A stretch of DNA of 64,000 bases from Heterotrichella gracilis (GCA_032358255.1 JAULBX010031702.1:1-64000), one strand, 5' to 3'; shown: positions 21,801-34,734, counted from the first letter of the stretch. Numbers and translations are program-made. Notes: generated by a model from the sequence alone, not told the origin.

Positions 21801-24800
21801 TTGCTACACAAACACTCATACATGAGCAACAGAACATGATACACATTAAATAACGTGCCTTTTCTGCTTAGCCCGTAGACCTTGAGTTCAATTGTCCATT
21901 AGCTGTAGGATTTAGCCCTTATGGCCTTCGCAGTTCTAGGGTTTGGGGCAGCGCACCTTGTCGATGTCATCCACCAGCGCCTCTGGTTCATCCGGGTCGA
22001 ATGAAACCTCAGGCACCCACAGCGCACACGCCAGGTGGCACCAGCGGCCGCAGGTGGTGCGCTTGAGGGCGCCGCCAACCACGGGGCACAGCACACAGGG
22101 GGGGGGGCGGGGCAGGTCTGCGGGGGGGGAGGAGGGGGGGGGATCAGGGCGCACACGCACTCAGTTGGCATGCCCGAGGGTTTGGTAATGTGCATGAGTG
22201 GATGCTTACCGCATGCTGCAGGGTTTTATACTGCATGCGCCAGGGTTTTCCACTGCATGCGGCAGAGTTGACCACTACATGCACCAGGGATCGCAACCAC
22301 ATGCACCGGGGCAGTTCCCCCCATGCCATCGGCTTCCCCCACGCACTCAGTTGGCACACGTCGCACAGCCACAGGCGACCGTCCGGCGCCTCCTTCACCC
22401 CGTAGCACTCCTGGTGGCAGTGCATGCGGCAGCCGTCGCAGCGCAGCAGCTGGTTTGCCTCGTACTCCTCCTCGCAGTGGCACACGTGGCACCGCGCCTC
22501 GCCGGGGAGATGGGCCACGCGCGGGACGATGCCACGTGGCAGGCGCTGCATGAGGGCGGCGCAGGCGGCGCGCTGCCGGGCCTGCTCAGGGGTCTGCGCG
22601 AGGGGCGACGGATTTTTTGAGTCATTTGTAAGAATTTATCGTGAGTAAGAGAAACTAACTGGATTTCATTACATTGATATCTGATTGAGTCACTCTGAAT
22701 GACTCACACTGTTTGTTTCACTTGAAGCGCCCAAAGTGAGCAAGTGGGGAGGGCACATGCCAAAGATGCGGGTGCTTGTTCCCTTATCAAACACAAGGTA
22801 GTTGGTGATGTGGTGACACATCTCTGCACATGCATTGGGTACCACAGTGCGTGAGGGCCTCTGACCCCAACCAATGGCCAACACATGCGCACCATTTCAG
22901 GCACAGGCGGCTGCGCCCCCTCCCAGCGGCAGTAGCACTCGCACCGCTCCGCCCCCGGCAATTGCTGCAACATTTGGCGCACCAAGGGGTGCTCCAGCCC
23001 AAACATTTTGGCCCCCGACAGGCCCGTGGCGCGCGCGCTGCCTGCCGCGGTGTCGCATGCGTACAGCAGCTGCCAGGCGCGGGTGGCCGAGTCTGATTCG
23101 ACTGTTGCGCCTCCCTCGGGGGTCACCCTGCACCACGAAATGAACATTAAACATGCTGGAATCAGGTCTGATCAATCCAATATTGAAACATTACACAAGC
23201 CTGTATCTCACTCCCCTTTCCCACATCTCACACATGTGTGCATATTCCCCACCCCCTGCGCACCAATCCCCTCCTGCCCCCCCCACCCCCCACCCCATCC
23301 CTGCTCCCCTGTACACCCTCACATACCACTCCCTACTCTACATCTATCCCACACACGCGCGGCGCGCAACCCCCCATTTGACCCCTAATCCCCCACTCCC
23401 CACCCCTGCTCACCTGAACACCGGCCCATACCCCTCGGGGCTCTCCCCCACCTCGCACAGGTGCGGCACCTCCCTGCGCCCAGAGGCGGGGGTGGCAGCC
23501 AGGCGCAGCGCTCGGTAGCCCACTGGCCACAGCGCGCCCTCGCTGTGGAATGCGGGGTGCAGCCACTCAATGCGGCCCAGGCGCTCCACTGCACAGGTGG
23601 GGATGGGGTCAATAGTGGATGGAATGGGGGTTCTGGATTTTGTGGGGATCGGGTGGAAGGCGGGGCACAACCATTCGATGCAGTTCAGGCGCTCGACTGC
23701 ATAGGTGGGGTTTGGGAGTGATATGAATTGCGGAGGTGGTGATGGGGCGGGCATGAATTGTGGATATGTATTAAAAGCGGGCATGGATATGTGGGTATGG
23801 ATTAAAAGTAGTGCGATTGTACAGGGGCATGCCATGTAGCAGGGTGCTTGCAGGTGGGGCAAGCGCCAAGGGGGGGATGGAGATCACGCAGACAAGGGTG
23901 TGGTGCCTCCGGGGGGGTGGGAAAATCCAGGGATTTTGTGTGCAACATGCCCTCACCTGCAATTTCTTTAGATGGTTTGATTGATAAATTATAGGTAATC
24001 TCACCTGTGAGGTGTCGCCCCAGCTTGAGCGGCATTGTGACTCTGCTGCCCTCTGCTGACGTGGCGCCACGGGGCCTCGCCACCTGGCGTCCCTCACCCA
24101 CCGCCACCGCCACCGCCCCCTCCCCCTCTGCTTCATCTTCGTCATCCGACCATGGCTCATCATTGCTCTCTGCCACCATCTCAGCGGGAAGCTCTCCCTC
24201 CTACACGCAATAGACAACCCTTCTTGCTCCCACAGCATCTCGGGCATAATTATGCATTTATCACCTATCCAAGATTACCACCATGCAAAGAGTCACCACC
24301 ACCACCACCACCCGTGTAAACCCACCTAGATTTACTTTATTTATTGGTAGAATCGTTTTTAATTAGGGGAAAATTCTTTGCGAGGTACAGCAGCAGGCCT
24401 TTCATCGTCACTCCTTTATAACATCGTTGATAACAATATTGTTATTTTCAACCCAACGTGAGGTACAGCAGCAGCTCCCCCAGGCATTTCATCGCCATTC
24501 CATCATTTCATCGTCATTTCATCTGTATATCGCAGTTAATTATTTTCAACCCACCGTGAGGTACAGCAGCAGCTCCCCCAGGCATTTCATCGTCATTCCA
24601 TCATTTCATCGTCATTTCATCTGTATATCACAGTTAATTATTTTCAACCCACCGTGAGGTACAGCAGCAGCTCCCCCAGGCCCCGGGCGAAGCGTACAGG
24701 GTGGCGGCTGTGCTTGCTGCGCGGCGCGTGCAGGCGCTTGGCCAGGCCCTCGGGAAAGGGCGTAATGGCTGCGAGCGGCACGTGCGTGGCGTCGTGGGTG

Positions 24801-27800
24801 CCGAAGAATTGGAGGGAGACGCTGCCGCACTTCTGCTGGCCTGGAGTTGGGAGGGGGAGATGGGTTGTGAGTAATAAGAAATATAATGAACTTATTCAGT
24901 CACGTTGCAGTTAAGCAATATAGCCGGATGAGCAGTAAGGTGCTCTGCTACCGCAATAAGTGACTAACAAGAGGGAAGTATGTGTACCAGCAGATTATAT
25001 CACCACTGTAATTAATCCCACTAATTCTCCTCAGGCCCCACCTGTCACCCCTGCCTGGCGTGCATCCTGAGGCGTGATCACCACCGCAGGCCACTCCTGC
25101 CAACCCTTCACGCGCCCCCACACCACATCCCCAACGGCTGGCGGCCCACAGCCACCACCACCACAGCCGCCACTTTCAGCTGTGCCGATCTCCCCTTGAC
25201 CCTGATTGCAAGCTGGTGGGTCATCCCCCTTGGAGGGTTGCGCCAGGTCAGCGTCCATGTCATCGGCTGCCTTGCGCAGGGTTTGGGCTCGCGCTGCCAG
25301 CTCAGCAGGGGTGCGGCCTGCACAACCAGGATATTATTTATTTGCATAAAATGCAACTGGCGAAAGCAAGTATACACAAAAAATGCACTTAAAAAAAAAA
25401 GCCCCACTCAAGGATGAAAAGCAAACATTCCAAGGCCCACTCAAAGGCAAAAAGCACACATGCCCAAAGCGCACAGTATGCAAAAAGTGCATTATTAGTG
25501 CACTTTGTACATGCTGTGCAAAAATATAGTGCACTTCAAATGAATAATTGCAGCAAGATTTCAATATCCCGCCATGCGCACTAATAAAAGAAACCAAAAG
25601 AAAGCGCGCGGTATATGGCCACCAGGGCGCGCACCATCCGGCTTCTCCGCCCTTGGCTTCCTCCCCCTGGCAGCAGCCTCAGCCTGCAGGGCCGCAGCCA
25701 GTACCCTTAGGGTCTGGGGCGCGGGCCGCTGCAGGCGCTCCCCCGCGTGCACCAGCAGCCGCACACGCTCCACAGCCACAAGCACCCGCTCGCTCTGGCC
25801 ATCTGCATAGTCCACCTGTAAAAGACAGGCAGGGTGTGTGTGGGGGGGGGGAGGTGTGTTAGCTGTGGGAGGTGATGGGTGGCGGCGTGTGTAGAGGTAT
25901 GTAACCCTTAAACCTTGACAATCGCCTGCTTGCCCTGGTCGTCAGCGTATGATAGCCCATCTGGCAGATATTTGACCACATGCCGATGAGATATTATATG
26001 CATGATATGGACCCTGCCACATTGTTCATACCACCCCACGGATGCTACAGAGCCGTCGGCTGATCTCTAACACTCAGTGCTGTACATGCACCACTCGCCA
26101 CCTGTGCCATGCCAGAGGTATACTGATACTTTTCAGAATACTGTAACTGTTAGGATACTAATATACCTCTGGCCATGCTGCCCCATTCCAGTGCACGCTA
26201 CCAAATCCCAACCCCAATCATGCCACCCCATTCCATTGCACAGTGTCCCCTGCAGCGCACCTTGTGGAACCCTGAGCTAGGGTTGAATGACGCCACCGTC
26301 CCCAGGAACCAGGCTTCATCTTCCTCCCAGTATACACGCACCTGGCGGCCAACAAGCGCATGCGGGCACAGCGAGAGGGCCAGGTCAATTCTGGTGCAAA
26401 AGGGGAAAGCGTGTGTGTCAGGTGCGGGTTGCTTACTCCAATTGATACTTAAAGTTCATTTGGTGATTTGGTTATTTTACGTGTTCAAGCAGGGCAGCCA
26501 CACTGGTAACACAAAATGACGGTTATTTGACCCTCTACTACCTGCTGAATATCTTAGACATCCAATCCAAACCAAAATTGCCACCGATGGATGCCATTGC
26601 GTTCATCTTATGTATATATGACCGTAGATGACCGTAAATGATCATTGATGACCGTAGATGACCGTAGATGATCGTAAATGATCATAGATGACCGTAGATG
26701 ATCGTAAATGACCGTAGATGACCGTAAATGATCGTAGATGACCGTAGATGATCGTAAATGCCTGGCATGGTTCCCACACATGCACCCCACCCCACCCCCC
26801 ATGACCATACTCACTCTCTGAACTGCTGCCGCTGCTGCTTCTGCTCACAGAACACCCGGTAGCCCTCTCCCAGGGATCGACCCAAATCCACACCATTCAG
26901 GGACAAGCCCTTGGCGGCTGGGGCGACACCCTGGCCGGGTGGCTGTCTAGCTGGGGCTGGTTTGAGCGAGGCTGCCGGGGCTGGGGGCTGGGAAAGGGGG
27001 GCATGGGAGGGGGGCGCGGGCTTGGGAGGGGTGGGGAGGGGCTGGGGAAACTTTGCTTTGAAGTTATCCAGGTACTCCGGCGTGAATGCGGCCCCCTGAC
27101 CTGCAGAGGGCGTTGTTTGAGCCCTGGCGGGGTTTGCCTGAATCCTTGTGGGGTTTGCCTGGGCCCTGGCAGGGTGTGCAGGTGCGGCGGGATGATGCGC
27201 TGCCTTGACCCCGCCAGCAACCCTTGGCGGAAGGCTGGGTGCATCCTGCCCTGGGAAGGGCTTTGTCTGAACCCTTGTGTGGTCTGGCTGGGCCCTGGTA
27301 GGGTTTGGCTGGAGCCTCGTAGGGTTTGCAGCTGCGGCCGGACGGGGGGCACCCTTGGCGCCGGCGGCAGCCTTGGGCCGGTTTTGGGGTGGAGGGGGTG
27401 CGGGGCGGGTAGTGGGCGTCACACCCTGAACAGGGTTGGTGCCTGTGCCCTGTGGCTCTGTGCCCGCCATGGCCTGCTTCTTGCCTGGGCTCACTGAACC
27501 ATACAAGCGGTGAGGAATTGCACGCAGATGACAAAACAAGAACCCTAAAGGGAGGACCAATCCCAGCCCCCAAAACGCCGAGCAGCAATAGCAGCCCACC
27601 CTACCCCACCCATCCGCATGAGCACTTGGCACCTGCATGACCTGCCGCCCAGCCATGCTTGTGCTGTATAGAGTTTAGGGCTTAATGCTTAGGGTAAAGC
27701 ACATGGCATTGCATGCCAGCAACGCTGACCGTGCGCGCCTTGTGCAACACCCCACCTCTACCCCATCCCCACTACCCCCTACCCCCCCACCTGGCGTGGC

Positions 27801-30041
27801 CAGCTTGCGCAGCGCCTCCGGCACCGAGCGCGAGTGCTGTCTGTCTGGGGCAGTGTAGCGCGCGTCGTAGGCGCGGGCGGAGCCCTGCGCGCGGAACCTC
27901 ACGCGCACCCCCCACCCCTCCTCAAACACATGCCCTGCACACGAGGGATTGGTGTCAGGTCATGGCAAGGTGGGGTTGACGCAAGGCCACTTTGGGGGTA
28001 TCGCTATGGGCCCCAGCTGCATCATTGCTGGCTGTACCTCTGCATGTGGAGTGCTGCATGCCAGAGATTTGTGGCATGAGACAGCGCACCACCATCCACC
28101 GCCATGTAACAATGCACACCGACACCTGCACACACACAGGTGCCTGCATGCGCATGTGGCGCCCACTGCCCCGGCCATGTGGGTTCGGCAAGTGCACTCC
28201 TGCTCCTGCCAATGCGCCTCACCACCCACCGCCATGCTAAAAGGTACTTGAAGCTTTGCATCTAATCACTGATTAGTAATCAGGCATGAGCACCCCTGCA
28301 CATACCTGCTGCCTCCACCGCCCTCTGCAGGATGAGGAGCAGCCGCCGTTCCTCAACAGCCTCAGAGCTCAGCTGAGGGGCGTCCTCGCCACAAGGTGTC
28401 CCTCCTCCCCGCCCAGCCACACCACCATCCTCCCCTTGCCTATCCTGTGCAGGGGCACTGGGCTCTGACCCTCCCAGCGACTCCGCCTTGCGCTTTCCCC
28501 CTGCCATGCCCTGCCCCGTGCCAGGTAGCAGTGCACTGGTAGATCCTGGGATTGGCTGGGATTGGCATTGGGGCGACGCCACGGATTGCCTGGTGACCCT
28601 TGGGATTGCGGGGGGTTCCCTGGGATTGCCTGGTAATGCCTGGGATTGCGTGCTTCCAGACTCTGCGCTGGTGGTACCCCCTGCGGGTTGCGCTGCTGGG
28701 CTGGCAGCCTCCAGCCCAGAGCTAGCCTTGCGGGGTCTCCCCCGGCGCTTCGCGGGGGGGGCATCAGCTTCAGCATGGATCCCAGCCCCTGCGGGCTCCG
28801 CCGCAGCGCTGTCACCCCCTGCGGGGTTTGCTGCTGGGCTGGTGCCCCGCTGCTCTGAGATTACCCTAAGGGCTCTCGCCTGGCGCTTGGCAGGGGGGGC
28901 ATTAGCTTCAGCATGGATCTCAGCCCCTGCGGGCTCCGCCGCTGCGCTGTCACCCCCTGCGGGCTGCGCTGCTGGGCTGCTGTCCCGCTGCACAGAGCTT
29001 GCCCTGCGGGGTCTCCCCCGGCGCTTCGCGGGGGGTGCAACAACGTCAGTCTCAGTACCACCCCCTGCGGGCTGTGCCGCTGGGCTGGGTGCTCGTTGGA
29101 TGGACCTTTCCATGCAAGGTATCGGCTGGCGCGTGGCAGGGGGTGCATGAGCATCAGCCTCAATACCACCCCCTGTGAACTCCACCGCTGAGATGGTAGC
29201 CTGCTGAACTGTGGTTTCCATGCAGGACCTCGTCTGGCGGTTGGCAGGTGGGGCGATAGCTCCACCCTCACTGGGAGCGATGGTGGGTGGGGCTGCGGAT
29301 CGGGGCCGGTCAGGGAGGGCCATGCCTTCACACTGCGACAGGTGCGGGGGTGGGGTGAGCACAATGGAACGTTGACTTTGATGGTGTGGTGGCATGCGTG
29401 TGGAGCAATGCCGCGCCAGCATAGGCAGACCCCAGGTCGTGAGATGCCGTGACATGGGGTGGTCCAAAATGGCATCTGGAGCATGCACACTCTATGATAC
29501 ATTTAGCCAACCGTGAATAGTGCAAAAGGCAAGACACGGGATGCGTGTATAGCAATTGTTGTGAACCCACCATGCCTAGGGGCCACCCAGCGCTGACTGT
29601 GCCCGAGCGCTCACTAGCGTCTGTTTCGCCTGGCGTGTCTGCGCTGCGGGCATGGTTCCTGCCCTGCTCAATGCTGCACGTGTCTGGGTGGGGTGGCGAG
29701 GCCGATGCGGGGGGAGCGCTGGCGGGTCTGTGCCTGCGGTTGTCTCGGGGAGGTAGGCGGGGCTGGTGGGTGTCCTGGGGGGATGCCTGTGTGGGTGGTG
29801 GGGAGGGGGCGGGTGCCTGTTGCTGTGTAGGCTTGGCGGGTGACCACACTATCACCGGCTGGGTGGGGGGTGGGGGGAGGGTGTTTTCTGCCGCGGTGGG
29901 GTGGTGGGTGGGCTGCAGCGTGTGCTTGGTGCGGGTGCGGGGTGGGAGGGCGGGGATGGCCTGAGGGGACGGCGGGGCTGCGGCTGTGCTGCTCAGGCGC
30001 AGAGTTCCCTGGCGGTACCGACGGGAAGGGTTTTCTTTCAT
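18813..30041 (-). CDS. ATX: Trithorax/ATX-like histone H3-K4 methyltransferase with MBD-like, Tudor, PWWP, FYR, PHD and SET domains
   Basis: Eighteen exons: 30041-29571, 29332-28306, 27934-27791, 27484-26815, 26390-26261, 25815-25623, 25317-25042, 24840-24653, 24200-24005, 23588-23414, 23127-22893, 22593-22347, 22117-21957, 21631-21460, 20917-20567, 20312-20028, 19629-19332 and 18942-18813. Phases close to 1782 residues. Order: low-complexity N-terminus; two or more AT-hooks ([11 protein letters not shown]) in exon 2; MBD-like domain ~500-546 ([24 protein letters not shown]); Tudor-like ~771-840 ([20 protein letters not shown]); PWWP ~945-1010 ([21 protein letters not shown]); FYRN ~1100-1156; FYRC ~1157-1220 ([13 protein letters not shown]); PHD ([16 protein letters not shown]); extended PHD to ~1428; SET ~1600-1740 with NHSCQPNC and EELTYDY; post-[13 protein letters not shown]. 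All catalytic motifs are intact. The start may be preceded by a 5'UTR intron (acceptor near 30064). Confidence 0.93.
21292..21427 (-). repeat. Two extra copies of the ATX exon-14 tail, each with splice-site-like ends
   Basis: Segments 21427-21376 and 21343-21292 (52 bases each) repeat the last 52 bases of exon 14 (ends 21460). Each is preceded by an AG and followed by the same GTGGGTG donor; TTTAGGG repeats lie between units. A fourth partial copy is near 21116-21160. Including one 52-base copy would break the frame. Confidence 0.85.
24384..24652 (-). repeat. 98-bp tandem repeats copying the ATX exon-8 donor junction
   Basis: Units beginning at 24449 and 24547, each 98 bases, repeat the junction whose genuine copy starts at 24645; a partial older copy is at about 24384. 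Each contains the end of exon 8 (CTGCTGCTGTACCTCAC) plus the start of the intron. Confidence 0.85.
26617..26760. repeat. 10-bp minisatellite in ATX intron 4
   Basis: About fourteen head-to-tail units of ATGACCGTAG/ATGATCGTAA, lying between exons 4 and 5. No coding role; potentially polymorphic. Confidence 0.9.
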
Positions 30042-31042
30042 GCCGTCTGCCACATTGGTCAGGCCTGCAGCAGGTGAGGTGTGTTTTTGGGGGGAGACAG
30101 CTGCTGCTGCGAGTGTTCACTGGGTGTGAGAAGTGAAGTGGGACTGCAAATAGGGCGATTTCTGCACAGAGCAGGGTGAATCAACCTACCTCAGGGTTGG
30201 AGGAGGTTGCTGCTGGTCGTACGGTTAAGTGGAGCTGTTGCTCGACAGCCAGAGAAGCCAATATGCATGGCATACTGCCTACTTGCGAATGAGCTTGTCT
30301 ACCCGTCACAAATGCAGCATATCTACAGGTTATTGTCTCACTGGGCGTTAACTTGCGTTCAACGAGGTCTCCCGCATGCTACGAGTTTTCACCTAGGCAT
30401 GGACGAAACGCATCGCCAAACGCCTAGCGCAGTTGGGCGCAAGTGATCTCGTCTGCAATAGAAGTGTACATCCGCACTTACTTAAACTGGCACATTGGAC
30501 AGCAGCGATAGAGAGCAGTCAAACGTTTAAACGGATTCGGTTTTTGAAAAGTTTGAAACCCTGCCACCGACCGCTTGCCGCTCTTTTGCCGCCGCTGTCT
30601 TTCTGGCCACCGTTTGACTCTGAGTTGCTGACCAAATTCTTCTATGGTGTTTGACAGCTTCACCTTATTTGATTGTACCCAAGAAACCTATACCCATTAA
30701 TGGTTCGTTGGTACCTACGCGCCGCGGCGAGCTTTCAAAGGCATATTTAACATGCATTATCCGCATCTGCATGCTGTTTTGCCCCATCAGTAAGTGCACT
30801 ACACTGGATGCGCAGGATTCTGTGTGTTGGATTTCACTAGCAGGTTCCAATGTGTCAGCTTTGCTCAGCAGCGCCTGTCAGATGTGCTTACACAGTCTTA
30901 TACTGCACGGCATGGGCCAATGGCCCCTATGGGCATGGATGAGCAGGATCCACATTACACAAAATGGTAGTGCACTGGCTGCTAGAACAACAGATTTGGT
31001 CCATCAACAGTTCACAATTGATGCTGACAATGTGTCCGTAAA
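30042..31042. other. Upstream region of ATX; no gene seen
   Basis: Probable ATX promoter and 5'UTR. 30530-30640 resembles 38200-38310 (both contain TTTCTGGCCACCGTTTGACT), so a relic related to the right edge of block D lies here. Frames on both strands are short and uninformative. Confidence 0.5.
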
Positions 31043-31059
31043 TTACACTAAGTACAGAT

Positions 31060-31885
31060 TTTTCACAAGACAGACCAACCACATGCCATGCCATGTGATG
31101 TGTAGGACTCTGCAGGCCTGGCAGTTACACACTCCCTGCTCATGCTGGTCTCCAAACTGCTCAACCAGCACCCGCTCCTCCACCGCCACCCGCTGGTAGG
31201 AGTAGACCAGGCACACGCCAAGCACCACTGCTGCCAGCCATGCGCTGCCGCACACGGTGTACAATCCGTAGAACAGCTGCATGTAGGAGGCGTAGATGGG
31301 GTGGCGCATGCGCGCAAAGGGCCCGCTGGTGACCAGTGTCTGAGTGCGGCCACTCGGTTGTACCCCTCCAGGCATGGGCAGGTATTGTGGGTGCCATGGC
31401 ACATTGTAAGCACTCCTGAAAGTAATAGACCTTAAATCAAGCACCCCTTCAGATACACATGCTCATCATGATAATGGTTCTGCACAGGTCATGAGTCTTG
31501 AGGCAACAATTGTGCACAAGTTGCAGCGCAAAAAGTGATAAGATGTGCAGCAGTGTGCCCCAACTGGCCCCTGTGATGCACCCCCGTGGACTCTGCATCG
31601 GAACTACCTTGCCCAATGCAATGCATATGGCGCATGCCTGCACATACGTACCTGCCGCAGTGTACCAGCAGCGTTGAAGTTAAGGACCACGACGCTCAGC
31701 AGCCACAGCCCCCCGCACAGCGTGTACGCCAGCCCTGACGTCCCGGATGCAACTGGCGCACCACGTACTGCCGCACCGCCAACCAGTGAACAGCAGGGTT
31801 GGGCACACAAGATAAACAAAATAGACTGCCTACAATCTTTGGAAAGCAAATCTGCACAACAACAAGTCTAAATGATATCCAAAAC
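31060..31885 (-). pseudogene. 5'-truncated methyltransferase (ICMT-like) copy 1
   Basis: Inverted copy of exons 2-3 plus intron 2 of the gene at 8141-9692; exon 1 is absent. Exon-3 homology (MRHPIYASYMQLFYGLYTVC) is preceded by a frameshift before GPF, the exon-3 acceptor CTGCAG has become CTGGAG, and the end is scrambled. Exon-2 homology lies near 31655-31800. Not functional as the parent enzyme. Confidence 0.85.
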
Positions 31886-31904
31886 CTCATGCTGTGCAGA
31901 ATAA

Positions 31905-32083
31905 GCGCTGCAAGCAGAGCAAAACTGCAGGCAGGCGTGGCTTGTAAAGGCTTGGAAATTGCACCTATTTGCTGTCAAGACGCAAATAGCTGTTGAAGCT
32001 ACAGCAGGCTTCACAGCAAAATAGGTGCAATTTCCGAGCCTTCACAGCCACTCCTGCCTGCAGAATTGCTCTGCTTGCAGCGC
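31905..32083. repeat. Foldback hairpin element, copy C
   Basis: Two ~75-base arms, about 90% complementary, around a ~30-base loop. Both arm ends read GCGCTGCAAGCAGAGCAA. It lies just past the stop of the coiled-coil gene (32217), so on the minus strand it would fall in that 3'UTR. Same element at 35636-35816. Confidence 0.85.
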
Positions 32084-32216
32084 GTTGTTCTGCACACCAG
32101 TAGGCTTTTGCTACCCTTGTGTCTTGTGAAACCCGCCGTAGCTTCAACCTTGCTCCGCCCACCCACACAAGCTTGACGTTGCAGGCAGCTCCGTGCGCAA
32201 GGTGAGTACAGACTCA

Positions 32217-33148
32217 TCACTCCCACCACTCCCTATTGTTACCCCCGCCCACTAGTGCCTCACTTCTGACTGGCTCCCCTGTGGAACATAAGGAAAAACG
32301 CACACTAACTGTCACGAATTGCAACCGTTTGCTTTTGCAATCTCTGCAAGGCATGATTACAAAGCAGAAGAAAAGGGACCCTGCCATATAGTGATGAGGC
32401 TGTGCTGTTGTTGGGTGAATCTCTGTGCTCCTGATGGAAAAATGGAAACTTTTAGGTGCTCACTGCACAGAGTGCCAACCACTTTTCTGCCGCCGACCCT
32501 TTGTCACAATTACTGTAACGTGTGAAGGAGCATGCGAACCCAGTGAACCCACCTGTCTTGCCGTGGATAAATCCCTTGATATTAGCAAGGGTCCTTCCCA
32601 GCTCTTCAATAGCCTCCCTCTGCTTGTTCATGTCCTGCTTTTGTTCCCGCTGGGAGGCGGTCACAGTCGTCCTGAAATCCTTGATATTGTCGTCCTGCAA
32701 ACAAGCAGTGTCAAGCATCAAACAACGCTGGCGCCAAATAATGTGTTGCCAACCCCTGACAGTGATTTGGAAATCACTGGTACCAAATTACTGGTACCTG
32801 TACAAGTCAAAACCTTGTATGTGTGTACCTACCTGGAGTGATCGTGTCAGTGAGGTTGTGCAAGTCAAACATCGGGGTTCTGCAACATAGTATCTAATGG
32901 GTGGAGTGGCAAAGAGGTGTGTTGCTCACCAGGTTGTTCAGCATCGACTTCACAGACCGAAACTGTCCCCATGTGTAGACGAGCGCCCCCACACCAGCTG
33001 CGCCAACTCCAAGCACCCCAAAGAAACGCGTGCTGCCACTGGGTGGGGAGGTCTGTGTTGTGGTGGACATAACCCGTCTGGCTGACCCAACCAGGGTCGC
33101 GAAGAGCCTGCAGTTCATAGGACAAAGTTGTGAGTGCAGCAAAGTCAA
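32217..33148 (-). CDS. Small coiled-coil membrane protein, copy C (possibly mitochondrial)
   Basis: Exons 33148-32930, 32694-32553 and 32278-32217, about 140 residues. N-terminus MTLLHSQLCPMNCRLFATLV and SARRVMSTTTQTS is basic/hydroxylated like a mitochondrial presequence, with a following hydrophobic stretch (FFGVLGVGAAGVGALVYTW). Exon 2 encodes a charged heptad-like helix (REQKQDMNKQREAIEELGRT). Exon 3 has drifted relative to copy D and loses its C-terminal hydrophobic segment, so this copy may be degenerating. Family not recognised. Confidence 0.55.
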
Positions 33149-34734
33149 AGGGCAAGTGGGTGGCCCAAGGAGGACGTTTGTAAGATAGGTTTCTTTGCCA
33201 CAAAAAGGTCAGCAAACTGGCATGCCTTAAAACTGGGTTGGGTGTGCAGCAGAACCATTTGGCAGAAGACTGGCCCTTGCATGGGCCATGGAGGAAAATT
33301 GTTTGAAAAGATGTAGTAAACTGCTTATGCATAAAAAAAAAACTGGGTTTAGAATGCATCAGACCCAATGACATGTGGACGGCTTGAGAAGGAACCTCTA
33401 CACCCTTCACTGTTGTATAACTGTAGGGTTCAGCAAGTTGTTGTGTCAATACTGGGTTGATACTGCAGCAGCGGAACAAACTCGGTGGCCTAAGAGAAGT
33501 CATATCGAGTACGCTTTCACTGTTAATCACTGCTTGCAAGACTTTAAGGTTACTGCAGTACACCCACATGTCTTTCAATGTGCACCACAACAGACCCATA
33601 TGCCCGTTCGACGCCAACCTGCCAGTTGCTAAGAACCAGAAAAACCGAACTGCAGGTTCCACCGTTGTCAGTGCTGCCACCACACCATATGCATGCATAC
33701 ATGTCCATGCTTACCCGTTACCACTGGAAGTCCACGCCTTCATTCCGTCAAGTTTTTGGAAGCAAGAAGCGGCAAAAAACTATATAGTTAGGATATCCAG
33801 CATCCCTTATGGGGAGGGAGATGGTAAAGTCGGATGTCAGGGCTCCTGCCTAAATAGAACTGTGCCAGCAGCGGAAGCCCGATCAAAGCAACATGCTCCC
33901 AGGTACAACAGGCACAAACTGAACGACGACGGCCCTCACCCAGGTTGACTTGTAGCGGTTCCAAATGTGAGGTTGGTTTTGAAGTTTCTACTCATGCATG
34001 CATGCGTAGAAACATGCACTGTATGAGGCGGGGGGTGAGTGGGGACCGGGGATTCGACGTCTACCGGATTTGAAGAAAAATGGCCCAAATCGAGAAGAGG
34101 CTTCCCAAAGAAAGAAAGAAAGAAAGGAAACGCCCACAGGGCAAAGCCAGGCACAACACACACAACAGGGCGTGTTCCACCTCGCCAAACACCAAAAAGC
34201 GTGGATCACAAGGCATAGCCTAAAGCATAGCCTTGGTTGGGTAGGAACCCTAGCTCGTAAAATTTAGTCAGAATATGCGTCCCGGGGTGGGAAAAAAGTA
34301 GAGGATTGAGCAAGTCTGCGACGCGTGCGGCTAGGAACTGGTGGGGGCTGAGTGTGGGCAGAAAATGTGGCAATAGTGGGCAAGGTAGTGGGGCTGGGAG
34401 AGGGGTGTGGCAATACAAAGGAAGGAACAAGTGGGGGCATTTGGCACCAAAACTCAGTGAGGGGGCAACAACATTTACTGTTGACACATCAAGCTTTTAC
34501 AGCTGCACTTCGAGCTGGTCGCATCAGAGCAATAGAATCGTCATGCCACCCAGAGTTAGATGACTTCAAAAGGTGAGCGAGCGAGAAATGCATCCCCCCC
34601 ACCCCATGAATCGCTGTGGGTATTCTTTTGAAGCCTGAAGGTACCGTCCAGGTTAGCCCACCGCGTACACATCCACGCGTGGCATGCTGTTGACCCATGT
34701 ACATGATAGACAATCAGGTGGGCTCACATTTGGG
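33149..34734. other. 5' flank of copy C and spacer to block D; no gene seen
   Basis: The long minus-strand open frame running through 33698-32865 is not conserved in block D and overlaps the promoter side of copy C. 34270-34470 is purine-rich without coding signs. Confidence 0.5.

Larger units (their letters stand above)
31043..34560 (-). repeat. Tandem segmental duplication, block C
   Basis: About 3.5 kb aligning with block D (34735-38050) in the same order: methyltransferase pseudogene, foldback hairpin, three-exon coiled-coil gene, 5' flank (the TTACCCGTTA and TTTTGGAAGCAAGAA words) and a right edge around AGCTGGTCGCA. Divergence is high; functional parts are better kept than flanks. Confidence 0.8.

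Noticed and set aside
28488-29150. 220-codon plus-strand open frame opposite ATX exon 2
   Set aside because: Antisense shadow of a GC-rich, repetitive coding exon whose own frame carries AT-hooks and closes in phase.
32865-33698. 277-codon minus-strand open frame
   Set aside because: Overlaps exon 1 of coiled-coil copy C in a different frame, is not open in block D, and has no recognisable motif.
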